DNA from: a bacterium
Lineage (GTDB): Bacteria; Actinomycetota; Acidimicrobiia; Acidimicrobiales; Bin134
Assembly (NCBI GenBank): GCA_026705465.1
Contig: JAPPAP010000019.1
Coordinates: forward strand, 62,001-126,000
Direction: 5' to 3'
DNA: 64,000 nucleotides
Both the position numbers and the translations under genes were made by a program. Below, piece after piece: positions 17,598-26,243 of this stretch. Under the pieces are notes generated by a model. It made no database searches and was not told the origin of the DNA. It saw only the letters and a program-made list of their open reading frames with translations. Numbering within the stretch: position 1 is the stretch's first letter; every line of letters begins with the position of its first letter.

Positions 17598-19130
17598 TCA
17601 GGCCTTGGCCATGTCCTGGACTTGGGATCGGGCGATCTTGCCCAGAGGGGTTCGGGGAAAGGCATTAACGAAGCAGATCTCATCAGGAACCTTGAAGGGA
17701 GCGAGGTTGGCTCGGCACAACGCAAGCAAGTCTTCGACGCCTGCCTCACAACCGCTAGCCAGTTGCACGAAGGCCACTACCAGTTCCCCGAGGCGGTCGT
17801 CGGGCCGGCTCACCGCGCAGCACTCGGCTACGCGGCTGTCGGCCCCCAGCACCCGCTCGATCTCGGCGGGGTAGATGTTGTTGCCGCCCCGGATAATCAG
17901 CTGACTGCGACGCTCCACGATGTACAGCTCGCCGTCGGCATTGAATCGCCCCAGATCGCCGGAGTGAACCATGCCCCCTCGCAGTGTTTCTGCAGTGAGC
18001 TCGGGGCGGCCCCAATAGCCCAGCATGGTGCGATACACCCCAGCCCAAGAGCCGTCCTGGCGAGATCCAAAACAGATCTCCCCGACCTCTCCCGGGGGAA
18101 CGGGCCGATCGTCATCGTCGAGCACCACAACTTCGATGTGAGGCAGCGGCCGCCCGCAGCTTCCCTCGATGATTGGCCGGTCGATGTCTTGGCGGGTTAC
18201 CAGCGTCGGCCCCTCGGTCAGCGCGTAGCTCGTGGCTGGTTTGATCCCGAATCTCTCCTCAAACAGCAGCTTGACCGACTCGGGCATAGCCGCTCCCCCA
18301 ACCCTGGGTTTGGTGAGCGTGGCCAGATCATCGGAATGGACATCGGGATGGGTCAGCAGGTCGTAGGCCACCGTGGGCACCACTGCGAAGTGGGTGACGC
18401 CCTCCTGCATGATCCAGCGGGCCAGCGACACCGGGTCGTGGCGACTGGCAATGGCACAGGTGCCGAGAGCCTGGATGGTGGTTAAAGGGTTGAGTACTTG
18501 CAGGTTCAGAATGGTCAGCGGCTGGACGCACAGGAAGACATCATCGGCGTCATAGCTGCCCCGTGACACGGCCACGGCGCCCGGCAGCAGGGCGTTGTGC
18601 TGGCTGTGCATGACCCCCTTGGGATTGCCGGTGGTTCCCGACGTATAGGCGATTGCCGCCACCGCCAGCGGATCGACTTCGGGAAAAGGCTCAATGGGAT
18701 CGGAGCTGGCCACCTTTGACCGCCATTCACCAAGGTGGATGGTGCGGGGTGCGCCCACATCCTCTGTCGGATCGGCAGTCAAATACAGCGTGGGCTCGCA
18801 ATCGTCGATCAGATAGCGCTTCTCCGGCGGGGCCAGCACGGTATGGACCCCCACGAACACCGCCCCCCGGGCCCAGATGCCCATCAGTGCCACTGCGACG
18901 TCAATGTCATTGGGGAGGGACACCGCCGCTCGGTCGCCGGGCCGAACCCCAAGACTGTCCAGCGCTTTGGCCGCCCGGTTTACTTCATCGGCCAACTGGG
19001 CATAGGTCAACCGTCCGCAGGCGCCAACCAACGCAGTTTTCTGAGGCACCGCGGCCACTGCCCGATCCAAAAGCGGGCCCAGCCCCAGTGGTTGGCTGAA
19101 GTCGATAGGCGGTACGTCCAGCACCGGCAC
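17598..19130 (-). CDS. Class I adenylate-forming acyl-CoA synthetase
   Basis: This 510-residue ligase activates a carboxylic acid as acyl-AMP and then forms the CoA thioester. The AMP motif AYTSGTTGNPKGVMHS, the hinge region GDLGRFNADGELYIVERRSQ, GGNNIYPAEIE, and the C-terminal catalytic Lys in TPLGKIARSQV are all present. The acid substrate is not deducible. It is first in a two-gene minus operon with the PPOX protein and divergent from the LLM oxidoreductase at 19178, 47 bp away. Confidence 0.88.
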   Translation of the reverse strand: MPVLDVPPIDFSQPLGLGPLLDRAVAAVPQKTALVGACGRLTYAQLADEVNRAAKALDSLGVRPGDRAAVSLPNDIDVAVALMGIWARGAVFVGVHTVLAPPEKRYLIDDCEPTLYLTADPTEDVGAPRTIHLGEWRSKVASSDPIEPFPEVDPLAVAAIAYTSGTTGNPKGVMHSQHNALLPGAVAVSRGSYDADDVFLCVQPLTILNLQVLNPLTTIQALGTCAIASRHDPVSLARWIMQEGVTHFAVVPTVAYDLLTHPDVHSDDLATLTKPRVGGAAMPESVKLLFEERFGIKPATSYALTEGPTLVTRQDIDRPIIEGSCGRPLPHIEVVVLDDDDRPVPPGEVGEICFGSRQDGSWAGVYRTMLGYWGRPELTAETLRGGMVHSGDLGRFNADGELYIVERRSQLIIRGGNNIYPAEIERVLGADSRVAECCAVSRPDDRLGELVVAFVQLASGCEAGVEDLLALCRANLAPFKVPDEICFVNAFPRTPLGKIARSQVQDMAKA

Positions 19131-19177
19131 GATGCTAGGCGGGCGCGGGCACCACCACAGACCTCTATCCTCGGCCT

Positions 19178-20200
19178 ATGAGCGCATCTATTGCATTCGG
19201 CACCGGCAAGGTCCCTGAGGACCTGACCACCTACGGCGCCTGGGCTCGCCAAGTCGAGAGCTCCGGGTTCTCCATGGTCGTCGCAGGAGATTCCCAGTCG
19301 CTGTGGGCCGACCCCTTCCTCACCCTCTCAGTGGCCGCCAACCACACCGAGAACGCCCTGCTGGCGACCACCGTCACCAACCCCGTCACCCGCCACCCGG
19401 CGGCGGCTGCATCCACCGCCATGGCGCTCCAGCAGATCTCCGGAGGGCGCTTCCGCTACGGGATCGCCTCGGGTGACAGCGCGCTGCTCAACATTGGCGA
19501 AAAACCGGCATCGGTGGACTATCTGCGGGACTACACCGCAGCGGTCAAGGCGCTCAGCAACCGCAAGACGGCCCACTGGGAGGGCAAAGACCTGCACATG
19601 CGCTGGGGTCCGGCCCCCGTCCCAGTATGGATAGCGGCCGAGGGACCCCGCACGCAGTACATGGCCGGGCAGATAGCCGACGGAGTGATCCTCTCCAACA
19701 GCTTGCCCGCCGACGTGTGCGAGATCGTGCGGGACAACATCGCCGCAGGGGCCCGCTCGGTGGGCCGCGATCCGGACGAGATCGAAGTGTGGTGGTTCGC
19801 CAACCTGTTGTTCGCCGAGTCGGAGGAAGCTGGTTTGGAGCAGATCAAGTTCCTGATCGCGGGCACCGCCAACCATGTCTATCGATTTCACATGGACGGC
19901 AAGGGCCTGCCTGAGGACATCAAGCCCCGGCTGGCCGCCATGATGGCTGAATACGACAGCCGCCACCACGCCTTCGCCGACGGCGCCAACGTCAACGCCG
20001 GACTGGCCGACAAGCACGGGCTCACCGAGTTCCTGGCCAGCCGGGGCACCATCGCCGGCCCGCCTGAATACTGCATCGACCGCTTGACCGAGTTGGCCGA
20101 GCGGGGAGTGAACAAAATGGTGCTGGCGCAGTTCATGGAGGACAAAGAAGGCTGGATGCGCACCTTCGCCGACGTCATCGCCCCCGTGTTCTGCCGCTGA
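19178..20200 (+). CDS. LLM-class F420/flavin-dependent oxidoreductase
   Basis: This 340-residue luciferase-like TIM-barrel enzyme resembles methylenetetrahydromethanopterin reductase-type F420 enzymes. Features include a strand with FSMVVAGDSQSLWADPF, the TTVTNPVTRHPAAAAS stretch, and ISGGRFRYGIASGDSALLN, the cofactor-binding region. The C-terminal part holds the substrate lid with FADGANVNAG. The substrate is unknown. It diverges from the acyl-CoA ligase and converges on ribA with only 7 bp between the ends. Confidence 0.85.
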   Translation: MSASIAFGTGKVPEDLTTYGAWARQVESSGFSMVVAGDSQSLWADPFLTLSVAANHTENALLATTVTNPVTRHPAAAASTAMALQQISGGRFRYGIASGDSALLNIGEKPASVDYLRDYTAAVKALSNRKTAHWEGKDLHMRWGPAPVPVWIAAEGPRTQYMAGQIADGVILSNSLPADVCEIVRDNIAAGARSVGRDPDEIEVWWFANLLFAESEEAGLEQIKFLIAGTANHVYRFHMDGKGLPEDIKPRLAAMMAEYDSRHHAFADGANVNAGLADKHGLTEFLASRGTIAGPPEYCIDRLTELAERGVNKMVLAQFMEDKEGWMRTFADVIAPVFCR

Positions 20201-20207
20201 GCTCCCC

Positions 20208-20816
20208 CTACACCAAGTCGAGGAGGTGGCCGAGGCGCTGCTGTTTGGTGCGGAGGTAGTCCACGTTTTCGGTTCGGGGGGTCACCTCGAGGGGAACCCG
20301 GCGAGCTATCTCCAGGCCGAATGAGGCCAATCCGTCGTGCTTAGTTGGGTTGTTGGTCATCAGCGCCACCCGCTTCACACCCAACTCGGCCAGGATGGCC
20401 GCGCCGATGCCATAGGTGCGAGCGTCCACCGGCAGGCCCAATTCCAGGTTGGCATCCACGGTGTCGTGGCCCTTGTCTTGAAGGGCGTAGGCCTGGACCT
20501 TGTGGCCAATTCCGATACCTCGGCCCTCATGGCCTCGCAGATACACCAACACACCAGTGCCGCAGTCGGCAATGGCATCCATGGCGGCGTGCAGTTGTGC
20601 CCCGCAATCGCAGCGCCACGAGCCGAACACATCGCCGGTGAGGCACTCGCTGTGTACCCGTACCAAGACCTCGTCGGCACTGTCTATGTCGCCGAGAGCG
20701 AACGCCACATGCTCCTCGCCATCGTCCATCGATTCGAAGGCGTGGCAGGTGAAGCGACCCCAATTCATGGGTACCTCGGTGGTGGCGATCAACCTGATCT
20801 CGGGTTGGTGTCTCAT
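20208..20816 (-). CDS. ribA: GTP cyclohydrolase II
   Basis: This enzyme catalyses the first committed step of riboflavin synthesis, opening GTP to a diaminopyrimidine with release of formate and pyrophosphate. The 202-residue protein has the zinc-binding pattern HSECLTGDVFGSWRCDCG, the catalytic RGHEGRGIG, and TNNPTKHDGL. It is a stand-alone RibA without the fused DHBP synthase (RibB) found in many actinobacteria. The ATG at 20816 is chosen because conserved residues begin soon after it. The same frame stays open to 21752 only as antisense of the neighbouring LLM gene. The ribosome site is weak. Confidence 0.93.
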   Translation of the reverse strand: MRHQPEIRLIATTEVPMNWGRFTCHAFESMDDGEEHVAFALGDIDSADEVLVRVHSECLTGDVFGSWRCDCGAQLHAAMDAIADCGTGVLVYLRGHEGRGIGIGHKVQAYALQDKGHDTVDANLELGLPVDARTYGIGAAILAELGVKRVALMTNNPTKHDGLASFGLEIARRVPLEVTPRTENVDYLRTKQQRLGHLLDLV

Positions 20817-20882
20817 GAGACTGCCCTGAGAGTACCGCCGCGAGCAGTCAAACAGGCAGCCCAAGCGACATACGCTTTGGCC

Positions 20883-21737
20883 ATGCGATTCGGCGTGATG
20901 ATGCAGACCACCGACCGCTCCATGTCGCCAGTGCAACTGGCCCAGGAAGCAGAAGCCCGAGGTTACGCCTGCATCTATCTGCCCGAGCACACCCATATCC
21001 CGACCAGCAGACGCACACCGCCTCCTACGGGTGAGGATGAACTCTCTGAGACCTACTACCGGACTCTCGACCCTTACATTGCCCTCGCGGCCTGCGCCCA
21101 GGCCACCAGCGCCATCGGGCTGGGCGTGGGGGTAGCGCTGCCCGCCCAACACGACCCCATCACCTTCGCCAAGCAGTGCGCCACCCTCGACTGGATAAGC
21201 GGGGGCCGTCTGGTTCTGGGCATCGGCTACGGGTGGAACCACGAGGAAATGGAAAACCACGGCATCGACGTGAAGCGACGCCGTGCCCTGGTCAGAGAGC
21301 ACATGCTCTGCGCCCAGGCACTGTGGGGAAATGAGATCGCCGAATTCCACGGCGAATTCGTCCATATGGAGCCCTCTTGGAGTTGGCCCAAGCCCATTCA
21401 ACAACCCCGCATCCGCACCATCATCGGCGCCGCCCCCGGTCCTACTACCTTTGCCCACATCGCCGAGTTCGCCGACGGCTGGATGCCTATCGGCGGTGCC
21501 GGAATGCGAGCAGCGCTCGCTGAGTTGGGCGAGGCAATGGCAGCCGTCGGCCGCAACCTCGAGGAATTGGAGCTCATCACCTACGGCACCAATCCCGACT
21601 TCGGAAAGCTCGATTACTACCGAGAACTCGGTATCACCGAAGTAGTGCTGCGATTTCCCCACGGCGGTTCGGCCGACGAAGTGCTGCCGGTGCTCGACGA
21701 CTACACCCGCTGGATCAACGAATTCGGGGGGACGTAA
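20883..21737 (+). CDS. LLM-class F420-dependent oxidoreductase
   Basis: This 284-residue luciferase-like enzyme opens with MRFGVMMQTTDRSM and then has the aldehyde/F420 pocket strand CIYLPEHTHIPTS. The family region ISGGRLVLGIGYGWNHEEM and the later AHIAEFADGWMPIG support a TIGR03619-like F420 enzyme. ATG 20883 is chosen because the protein fold begins there; the open frame further upstream is antisense to ribA. The gene is divergent from ribA and ends just before the 33-bp hairpin array. The substrate is unknown. Confidence 0.85.
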   Translation: MRFGVMMQTTDRSMSPVQLAQEAEARGYACIYLPEHTHIPTSRRTPPPTGEDELSETYYRTLDPYIALAACAQATSAIGLGVGVALPAQHDPITFAKQCATLDWISGGRLVLGIGYGWNHEEMENHGIDVKRRRALVREHMLCAQALWGNEIAEFHGEFVHMEPSWSWPKPIQQPRIRTIIGAAPGPTTFAHIAEFADGWMPIGGAGMRAALAELGEAMAAVGRNLEELELITYGTNPDFGKLDYYRELGITEVVLRFPHGGSADEVLPVLDDYTRWINEFGGT

Positions 21738-21751
21738 CGGGCTCTGTCTCA

Positions 21752-21906
21752 TAGCCCGGCGATAATCCGCCGGGCGGTGCCTGATAGCCCGGCGATAATC
21801 CGCCGGGCGGTGCCTGATAGCCCGGCGATAATCCGCCGGGCGGTGCCTGATAGCCCGGCGATAATCCGCCGGGCGGTGCCTGATAGCCCGGCGATAATCC
21901 GCCGGG
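21752..21906. repeat. 33-bp tandem hairpin array between convergent genes
   Basis: Four complete 33-bp units start at 21752, 21785, 21818 and 21851, and a partial fifth of 23 nt starts at 21884. The units are essentially identical. Each has 8-bp arms GCCCGGCG and CGCCGGGC around the loop ATAATC. A second pairing between neighbouring units (GCCGGGC with GCCCGGC) is also possible. The array begins 14 bp after the LLM stop and ends against the stop codon of the convergent alcohol dehydrogenase gene. A multi-hairpin bidirectional terminator or mRNA 3'-end stabiliser is the simplest reading. There are no spacers, so it is not a CRISPR. Confidence 0.95.
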
Positions 21907-23013
21907 TTATTCCTCGCCGATGTCCAGCACGGTGCGGACCACGCCGCCGGTGTCCAACTCGTCGAGAGCGGCGGTGACGTCGTCGAGCGGTCGGTGTTGG
22001 GTCACCAGTTCGTCCAGCAGGAGATCGCCGGAGCGGTAGAGATCGAAGATCCAGGGGAAGTCCCGAGCCGGCGAGGAGTTCCCGTACATGCTGCCGGTCA
22101 ACGCCTTGCCGAAGTAGATCTCGGTGGCATCGATGTGGAATGGCGTACCGGCCGGCGGCCCGCCCACCATCACCGCCAAACCGCCCATGCCGATGGAGTT
22201 CCATGCGTTCATGTACGTTTCCCCGGTGCCGATCACCTCGAAGGCGTAGTCGGCCCCTCGGCCCCTGGTTTGTTCCATCACCGCGGCCACCGGATCGCCT
22301 TCGGAGGCGTTTACCGTGTGAGTAGCGCCGAACTTCTCGGCCAATGCCAGCTTGTCGGCCCGTAGGTCCACGGCCACGATCTCGGCCGCACCCATCAGGC
22401 GGCAACCCTGAATCACGTTGAGCCCGACTCCACCGCAGCCGTAGACCACGCAGGTACTGCCCCGGCGGACCTGGGCGGTGTTGACTGCCGAACCCACCCC
22501 AGTGGGCACCCCGCAGCCCACCAGGCAGGCCACATCCAAACCCACATCGTCGGGAACCGCCACTGCCTTGGAGAAGTGGACCACGGCGTGCTCGGCAAAC
22601 GAACCCACCGTGCAGAACGAGTGATAAACCTCCCCGTTGCGCTCGAAACGGTGGCCGCCGTCGTAGTAGGTGCCAATGGGAAAAGCGGGCAGTACCTGAC
22701 AGCGGTTGGCGAAGCCCGAGGCACATGTTCGGCAGCGCCCGCAACTGGCCACCAGCGACAGTACAACCCGGTCGCCGGGCTTGATCCCGGTGACGCCCTC
22801 GCCTATTTGCTCCACCACGCCAGCCCCCTCGTGGCCCAGGATCATGGGGGTTTCCCAATCCCGGTTGCCGTGGTAGACGTGCAGGTCGCTGTGGCAGATC
22901 CCGCTGTGGGTAATCCGCACCAGCACGTCCTGGGCGGCCAGATTGCAGATGTCCACCTCGACGATATCCAGCGGCGCATTCGGCTCCCGATACACCGCGG
23001 CCCGTGTCTTCAT
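21907..23013 (-). CDS. Zinc-dependent alcohol dehydrogenase (MDR family, class III-like)
   Basis: This 368-residue NAD(P)-dependent dehydrogenase has a catalytic zinc site in CHSDLHVYHG and GHEGAGVVE. The structural zinc cysteines are in CGRCRTCASGFANRC, and the nucleotide fold has VYGCGGVGLNVIQG. The pattern is closest to formaldehyde/NDMA-dependent alcohol dehydrogenases of actinobacteria, but the cofactor is not certain. The ATG overlaps the stop of the upstream unrecognised gene by 4 bp, so both are probably in one operon with the MFS gene. Its stop abuts the hairpin array. Confidence 0.9.
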   Translation of the reverse strand: MKTRAAVYREPNAPLDIVEVDICNLAAQDVLVRITHSGICHSDLHVYHGNRDWETPMILGHEGAGVVEQIGEGVTGIKPGDRVVLSLVASCGRCRTCASGFANRCQVLPAFPIGTYYDGGHRFERNGEVYHSFCTVGSFAEHAVVHFSKAVAVPDDVGLDVACLVGCGVPTGVGSAVNTAQVRRGSTCVVYGCGGVGLNVIQGCRLMGAAEIVAVDLRADKLALAEKFGATHTVNASEGDPVAAVMEQTRGRGADYAFEVIGTGETYMNAWNSIGMGGLAVMVGGPPAGTPFHIDATEIYFGKALTGSMYGNSSPARDFPWIFDLYRSGDLLLDELVTQHRPLDDVTAALDELDTGGVVRTVLDIGEE

Positions 23014-24020
23014 GCCTCCGCCTCCTTCTTCGCGAGCCAGTCCCGCAATTCCCGGACACCCCAGTGCCAGCGATATTCCCCGATACCTGGCTCGCCTTCG
23101 TAGCTCCAGTCCACAAAGCCGTTACAGGAGAACGCGTTGGTGGACACCTTCTCGATGGTGCGAGCCACCCGGCCTTCGATGCGGTGGTGGCGACCTCGCT
23201 CGTCGACGATCTCATAGACCAGCCCGGTGGTGCGATAGCCGTCCAGCTCAAACCGACCTGTTCCCTCGGCAATTCGGACGATATCGCCGTCGTCCAGCAA
23301 ATAGCCGTGGGTGACGACACAGGAATCGGGGGTGTCGTTGCGGGTCTGAACCAAAAAGTGGAAGTCGTCGCCCCAGTGGCCGTCGTCGAAGTTGCCGCAT
23401 CCCAGCCGGGCCACGGACTCCCGCCGCGGCCCCCATGAGTGGTCGCGGTTCACCGCACAGTCCACTCCGAACCGAATGCCGTTCACCACCACCTCTCCCG
23501 AAACATGCAGTGTCTGATCAATGTGCCCGTGGGACAACGCCGCATCGGAGCGTTGGATCGACCCGAACCCCTCCCCCGCACCCACTACCTTGATCTCACC
23601 CACCTCAACCGGCGGCATCAAGGCGGTGTACTCCAAGTCGAACACCGTGCCGTCATTCCCGTCGTAGCGGACCTCCCAGCGGTGAAATGCCTCGGTTTGG
23701 CGCACGGCAATACCGTTGTCCAGCCGGTAGTCGTCCAGGTTGTGGGGCGGCATGGGCATGGCAAAGCGGTCCTCGTGCATGTCGTTGGCCAGTGCCCCGG
23801 TGGCATCCAGCCCCCGATTGGAGTACACGAACACGTTGGCGCCCACGATTCCCAGCGTGGGCCGCCACAGCGAGCGCAGGTGCCCGACCATGGCCTCATC
23901 AGGCACAAAAAAGCAGAACCAGTTGGTCTCCACCCAATTCCAGTCCCGAAAGCGGGGCTCGTGCAAGAATCGGTCCCGCCTATTCAACCGTGTTCCCGGG
24001 GACTGGCTGTTAGCTCTCAT
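23010..24020 (-). CDS. Unrecognised protein, possibly DUF7064/CrtC-like beta fold
   Basis: I do not recognise a function for this 336-residue protein. The N-terminal half has WNWVETNWFCFFVPDEA, then alternating hydrophobic strands. The second half has NRDHSWGPRRES, a motif seen in lipocalin-like hydratase (CrtC/AttH) folds, followed by DDGHWGDDFHFLV. There is no signal peptide or membrane segment. Translation is coupled to the zinc alcohol dehydrogenase downstream (4-bp overlap), and an exporter gene lies 48 bp upstream. A role in processing a small hydrophobic molecule is possible but is only inference. Confidence 0.7.
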   Translation of the reverse strand: MRANSQSPGTRLNRRDRFLHEPRFRDWNWVETNWFCFFVPDEAMVGHLRSLWRPTLGIVGANVFVYSNRGLDATGALANDMHEDRFAMPMPPHNLDDYRLDNGIAVRQTEAFHRWEVRYDGNDGTVFDLEYTALMPPVEVGEIKVVGAGEGFGSIQRSDAALSHGHIDQTLHVSGEVVVNGIRFGVDCAVNRDHSWGPRRESVARLGCGNFDDGHWGDDFHFLVQTRNDTPDSCVVTHGYLLDDGDIVRIAEGTGRFELDGYRTTGLVYEIVDERGRHHRIEGRVARTIEKVSTNAFSCNGFVDWSYEGEPGIGEYRWHWGVRELRDWLAKKEAEA

Positions 24021-24068
24021 CGCCCTTCGACCGTACTCTGCTGGCGTACCCCCACGTTGCTGTAGAGG

Positions 24069-25298
24069 TCACTCGGGACCGCGATCAAGACCGGCGAAGC
24101 CGTTGGACCGAACTGTCACGATGACCCAGAAGACAGCCAGCAATCCTCCATACAGCAGTAACACGAACCGCATGGAAACCAGGTCACCCAAGAAACCGCC
24201 GATCAGTGAGCCAATCGGCAGGCCAGCAAGCACCGACATCAGCCAAACCGACATAACCCGGCCCCGATACTGCTCATCAACCTGCACTTGCAGGGCACTG
24301 TTCACCGTCACTCCGTGGGCCATATGGGCGGCCCCGAAGATGAAGTAGCCCAGAAGTCCGAATACCAGCCACGGTGAGGCACCCACCACCAACACCCCCA
24401 GGGCATAAACACCCACGGCAGTCATCTCAACCCGGGACCGGGCATGGCGGTCACCGTGTCGGGTCACATACAGCCCCACCACCAGCGATCCGAATCCGAA
24501 GGTCGCCGTAAGCCAGCCTAAGCCGCCGTCACCGAGCGCGAACACGTCGTCGGCCACGCTGGCTACCAAGGCAAAGGCGAAGACGGCCCCGACGCTGGCC
24601 ACAACGAACGAGGTGACCATCGCCAAGCGCATGGCCGGACGACGCCTGACGTATTCCATTCCCTGGCGAAACTGCAACCAAAACGGCTCCTGCTTAACCG
24701 GCTCGGACGGCCGAAGCCGTATCGGCACCATGAGGGCCAATCCCAAGACGAAGCCGACAATGGTCACGGTGAACGCCGGTCCCGGCCCCCAATATCGCAA
24801 GGTAAGCCCAGCCAGCGCTGGGCCCAGCGCCCGCCCGGCAGTGAAAGACAGCGACACAAAGCGCACCGCCGACAGAAGGTCTTCGGGGGGCACCAATTGC
24901 GCGGTCATTGCCTGGGTGGGTGCCCACTGGAATCCCGAGGCCACCCCGACCACCACTTGGAGCCAGAGGATCAGCCACGGGGTGAGGAGGTCAGTGGCGT
25001 ATAGCGCCACGAAGCCCGCCGAGCAGGCGAGTTGGAGGGAGAAAGATCCGAACAAGATGGTCTTGCGGCTGATCCGGTCGCTCCAGATGCCGGCCACCGG
25101 GGTCATGAACAGCGAGGGGATCAGCACGGCGAAGGCCGAGCTCCCCACCCAGAAGTTCGAGTCGGTCACCTCGTTCATGTAGAAGGGCACGGCCAGCGAC
25201 TGCATGAACTGCCCGGTGGTGGCAATAGACACCCCGATGAAGAACAGCAGGAATGACCGGTGAGACAGAGCGCGAAGCGCAGAGGGCTGGGCGGGCAC
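24069..25298 (-). CDS. MFS transporter (drug/siderophore exporter-like)
   Basis: This is a roughly 409-residue major facilitator protein with about 12 predicted membrane segments. The cytoplasmic loop between TM2 and TM3 reads AGIWSDRISRKTILFGS, the MFS signature, and the whole resembles the EntS/MFS_3 group of exporters. GTG 25298 (VPAQPSALRAL) is chosen because the residues before it look non-coding; no strong ribosome site is visible. It is transcribed divergently from the DUF2889 gene and is upstream of the unrecognised protein and alcohol dehydrogenase. Confidence 0.85.
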   Translation of the reverse strand: MPAQPSALRALSHRSFLLFFIGVSIATTGQFMQSLAVPFYMNEVTDSNFWVGSSAFAVLIPSLFMTPVAGIWSDRISRKTILFGSFSLQLACSAGFVALYATDLLTPWLILWLQVVVGVASGFQWAPTQAMTAQLVPPEDLLSAVRFVSLSFTAGRALGPALAGLTLRYWGPGPAFTVTIVGFVLGLALMVPIRLRPSEPVKQEPFWLQFRQGMEYVRRRPAMRLAMVTSFVVASVGAVFAFALVASVADDVFALGDGGLGWLTATFGFGSLVVGLYVTRHGDRHARSRVEMTAVGVYALGVLVVGASPWLVFGLLGYFIFGAAHMAHGVTVNSALQVQVDEQYRGRVMSVWLMSVLAGLPIGSLIGGFLGDLVSMRFVLLLYGGLLAVFWVIVTVRSNGFAGLDRGPE

Positions 25299-25348
25299 GA
25301 TCAGCCGACAGTACTTGCCGCGATGATGAATCTGGTCGTCCGGTCCCG

Positions 25349-26152
25349 GTGTGCGAACATCAGAAAGTGCCCGAGCTTGTCCGCAACCGCCACGGCAGCG
25401 GTGCATTCCGCCGGAGGTTGCGGATGGTCGCTCCCGACGACACGACCGTGGTGGTCGGACTTGAGGACGACATGCATCATTACGAGGCTGCTCTGATCCA
25501 CGACGGCACCAGGATCACCGGGGTAGAAGCCGCCGGTCCCCGCATGCCTTGGGAACCATGCTCAGGAGCACTTGACCAGCTCCAGTTTTTGGTGGGCTGC
25601 CCGCTGACCACCACGGCTTCCCAGGTGTTCGCGTGGACTGACGTCCGACAACAGTGCACCCATCTCTATGACGCCGCCGTACTCGGAGTGCTCCACGCCG
25701 CCCGGGGGGAAGTCGGTATCCGCCAATACGATGCCACCGTCCCAGATTGGGACAAGCCTCCATTCGACGCCTGGATCGAGCGGGACGGCGTCGAATTGCT
25801 CCGCTGGCGTATGGCCACCACCTTGAAAATTGAGTCCCCCGAGCCGTTCGCCGGGCGTCAGCTCAAGGGAGGATTTGTGTATTGGTGCGAACAGGCCTTC
25901 GAACCTGAGGAGGCCGAGGCCGCCTGGGTGCTTCAACGCACCACTTGGCTCTCCGGTGCCCGACACAGCGAGTTGGAAGACTGCGACGACGCAGTCGAGT
26001 CGGGGCTGGTCGCCAATGTGTGCTGGACTTCCCAGCCCGAGCGCTACCACGTCGCCTTCCGACGTCGGGGAACGCTGCGGGACCACGGTCCCAGCGCCGA
26101 TGGGATGCTGGTGGACATGCCGACCCGTTGGCCCCAACTCCACGACACCTGA
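25349..26152 (+). CDS. DUF2889 domain-containing protein
   Basis: This roughly 267-residue protein matches the DUF2889 pattern: FRRRLRM near the N-terminus, then LEDDMHHYEAALIHDG, MPWEPCSGA, and a Cys-His pair in QQCTHLYDAA. The family is common in actinobacteria and proteobacteria and has no settled function. The start is uncertain; GTG 25349 and GTG 25367 both precede the conserved region, and neither has a good ribosome site. Its stop codon begins a short duplicated segment that recurs in front of moxR. Confidence 0.7.
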   Translation: MCEHQKVPELVRNRHGSGAFRRRLRMVAPDDTTVVVGLEDDMHHYEAALIHDGTRITGVEAAGPRMPWEPCSGALDQLQFLVGCPLTTTASQVFAWTDVRQQCTHLYDAAVLGVLHAARGEVGIRQYDATVPDWDKPPFDAWIERDGVELLRWRMATTLKIESPEPFAGRQLKGGFVYWCEQAFEPEEAEAAWVLQRTTWLSGARHSELEDCDDAVESGLVANVCWTSQPERYHVAFRRRGTLRDHGPSADGMLVDMPTRWPQLHDT

Positions 26153-26243
26153 GAGACTCTGCGGCATGGCGATGAGCGGAACTCACGTGATCTCACCTCT
26201 CCCTGAACCAACGAACTGAGAGACTTTGCGACATGGCGATGAG
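26149..26243. repeat. Direct duplication of the stop-spacer-start segment before moxR
   Basis: Two 28-nt copies (26149-26176 and 26216-26243) differ at two positions, with a 67-bp period. Each holds a TGA stop, a 13-nt spacer and ATGGCGATGAG. The first copy runs from the DUF2889 stop to ATG 26166, which opens a 17-codon frame (MAMSGTHVISPLPEPTN). That frame ends in the TGA of the second copy, which leads to the moxR ATG 26233. The mini-frame may be translated as a leader peptide or may simply be a relic of slippage. Confidence 0.85.

Noticed and set aside
20817-21752. N-terminal extension of ribA over the LLM gene
   Set aside because: The extension is antisense to a well-supported F420-type gene. 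The recognisable GTP cyclohydrolase II starts near 20816.
21752-21906. 33-bp repeats as a CRISPR array
   Set aside because: The units are directly adjacent without spacers, and no cas genes are present.
21749-21906. Proteins with an 11-residue repeat encoded across the hairpin array
   Set aside because: They arise only because 33 is a multiple of three; the frames are continuations of the antisense of the alcohol dehydrogenase gene or have no start and no homology.
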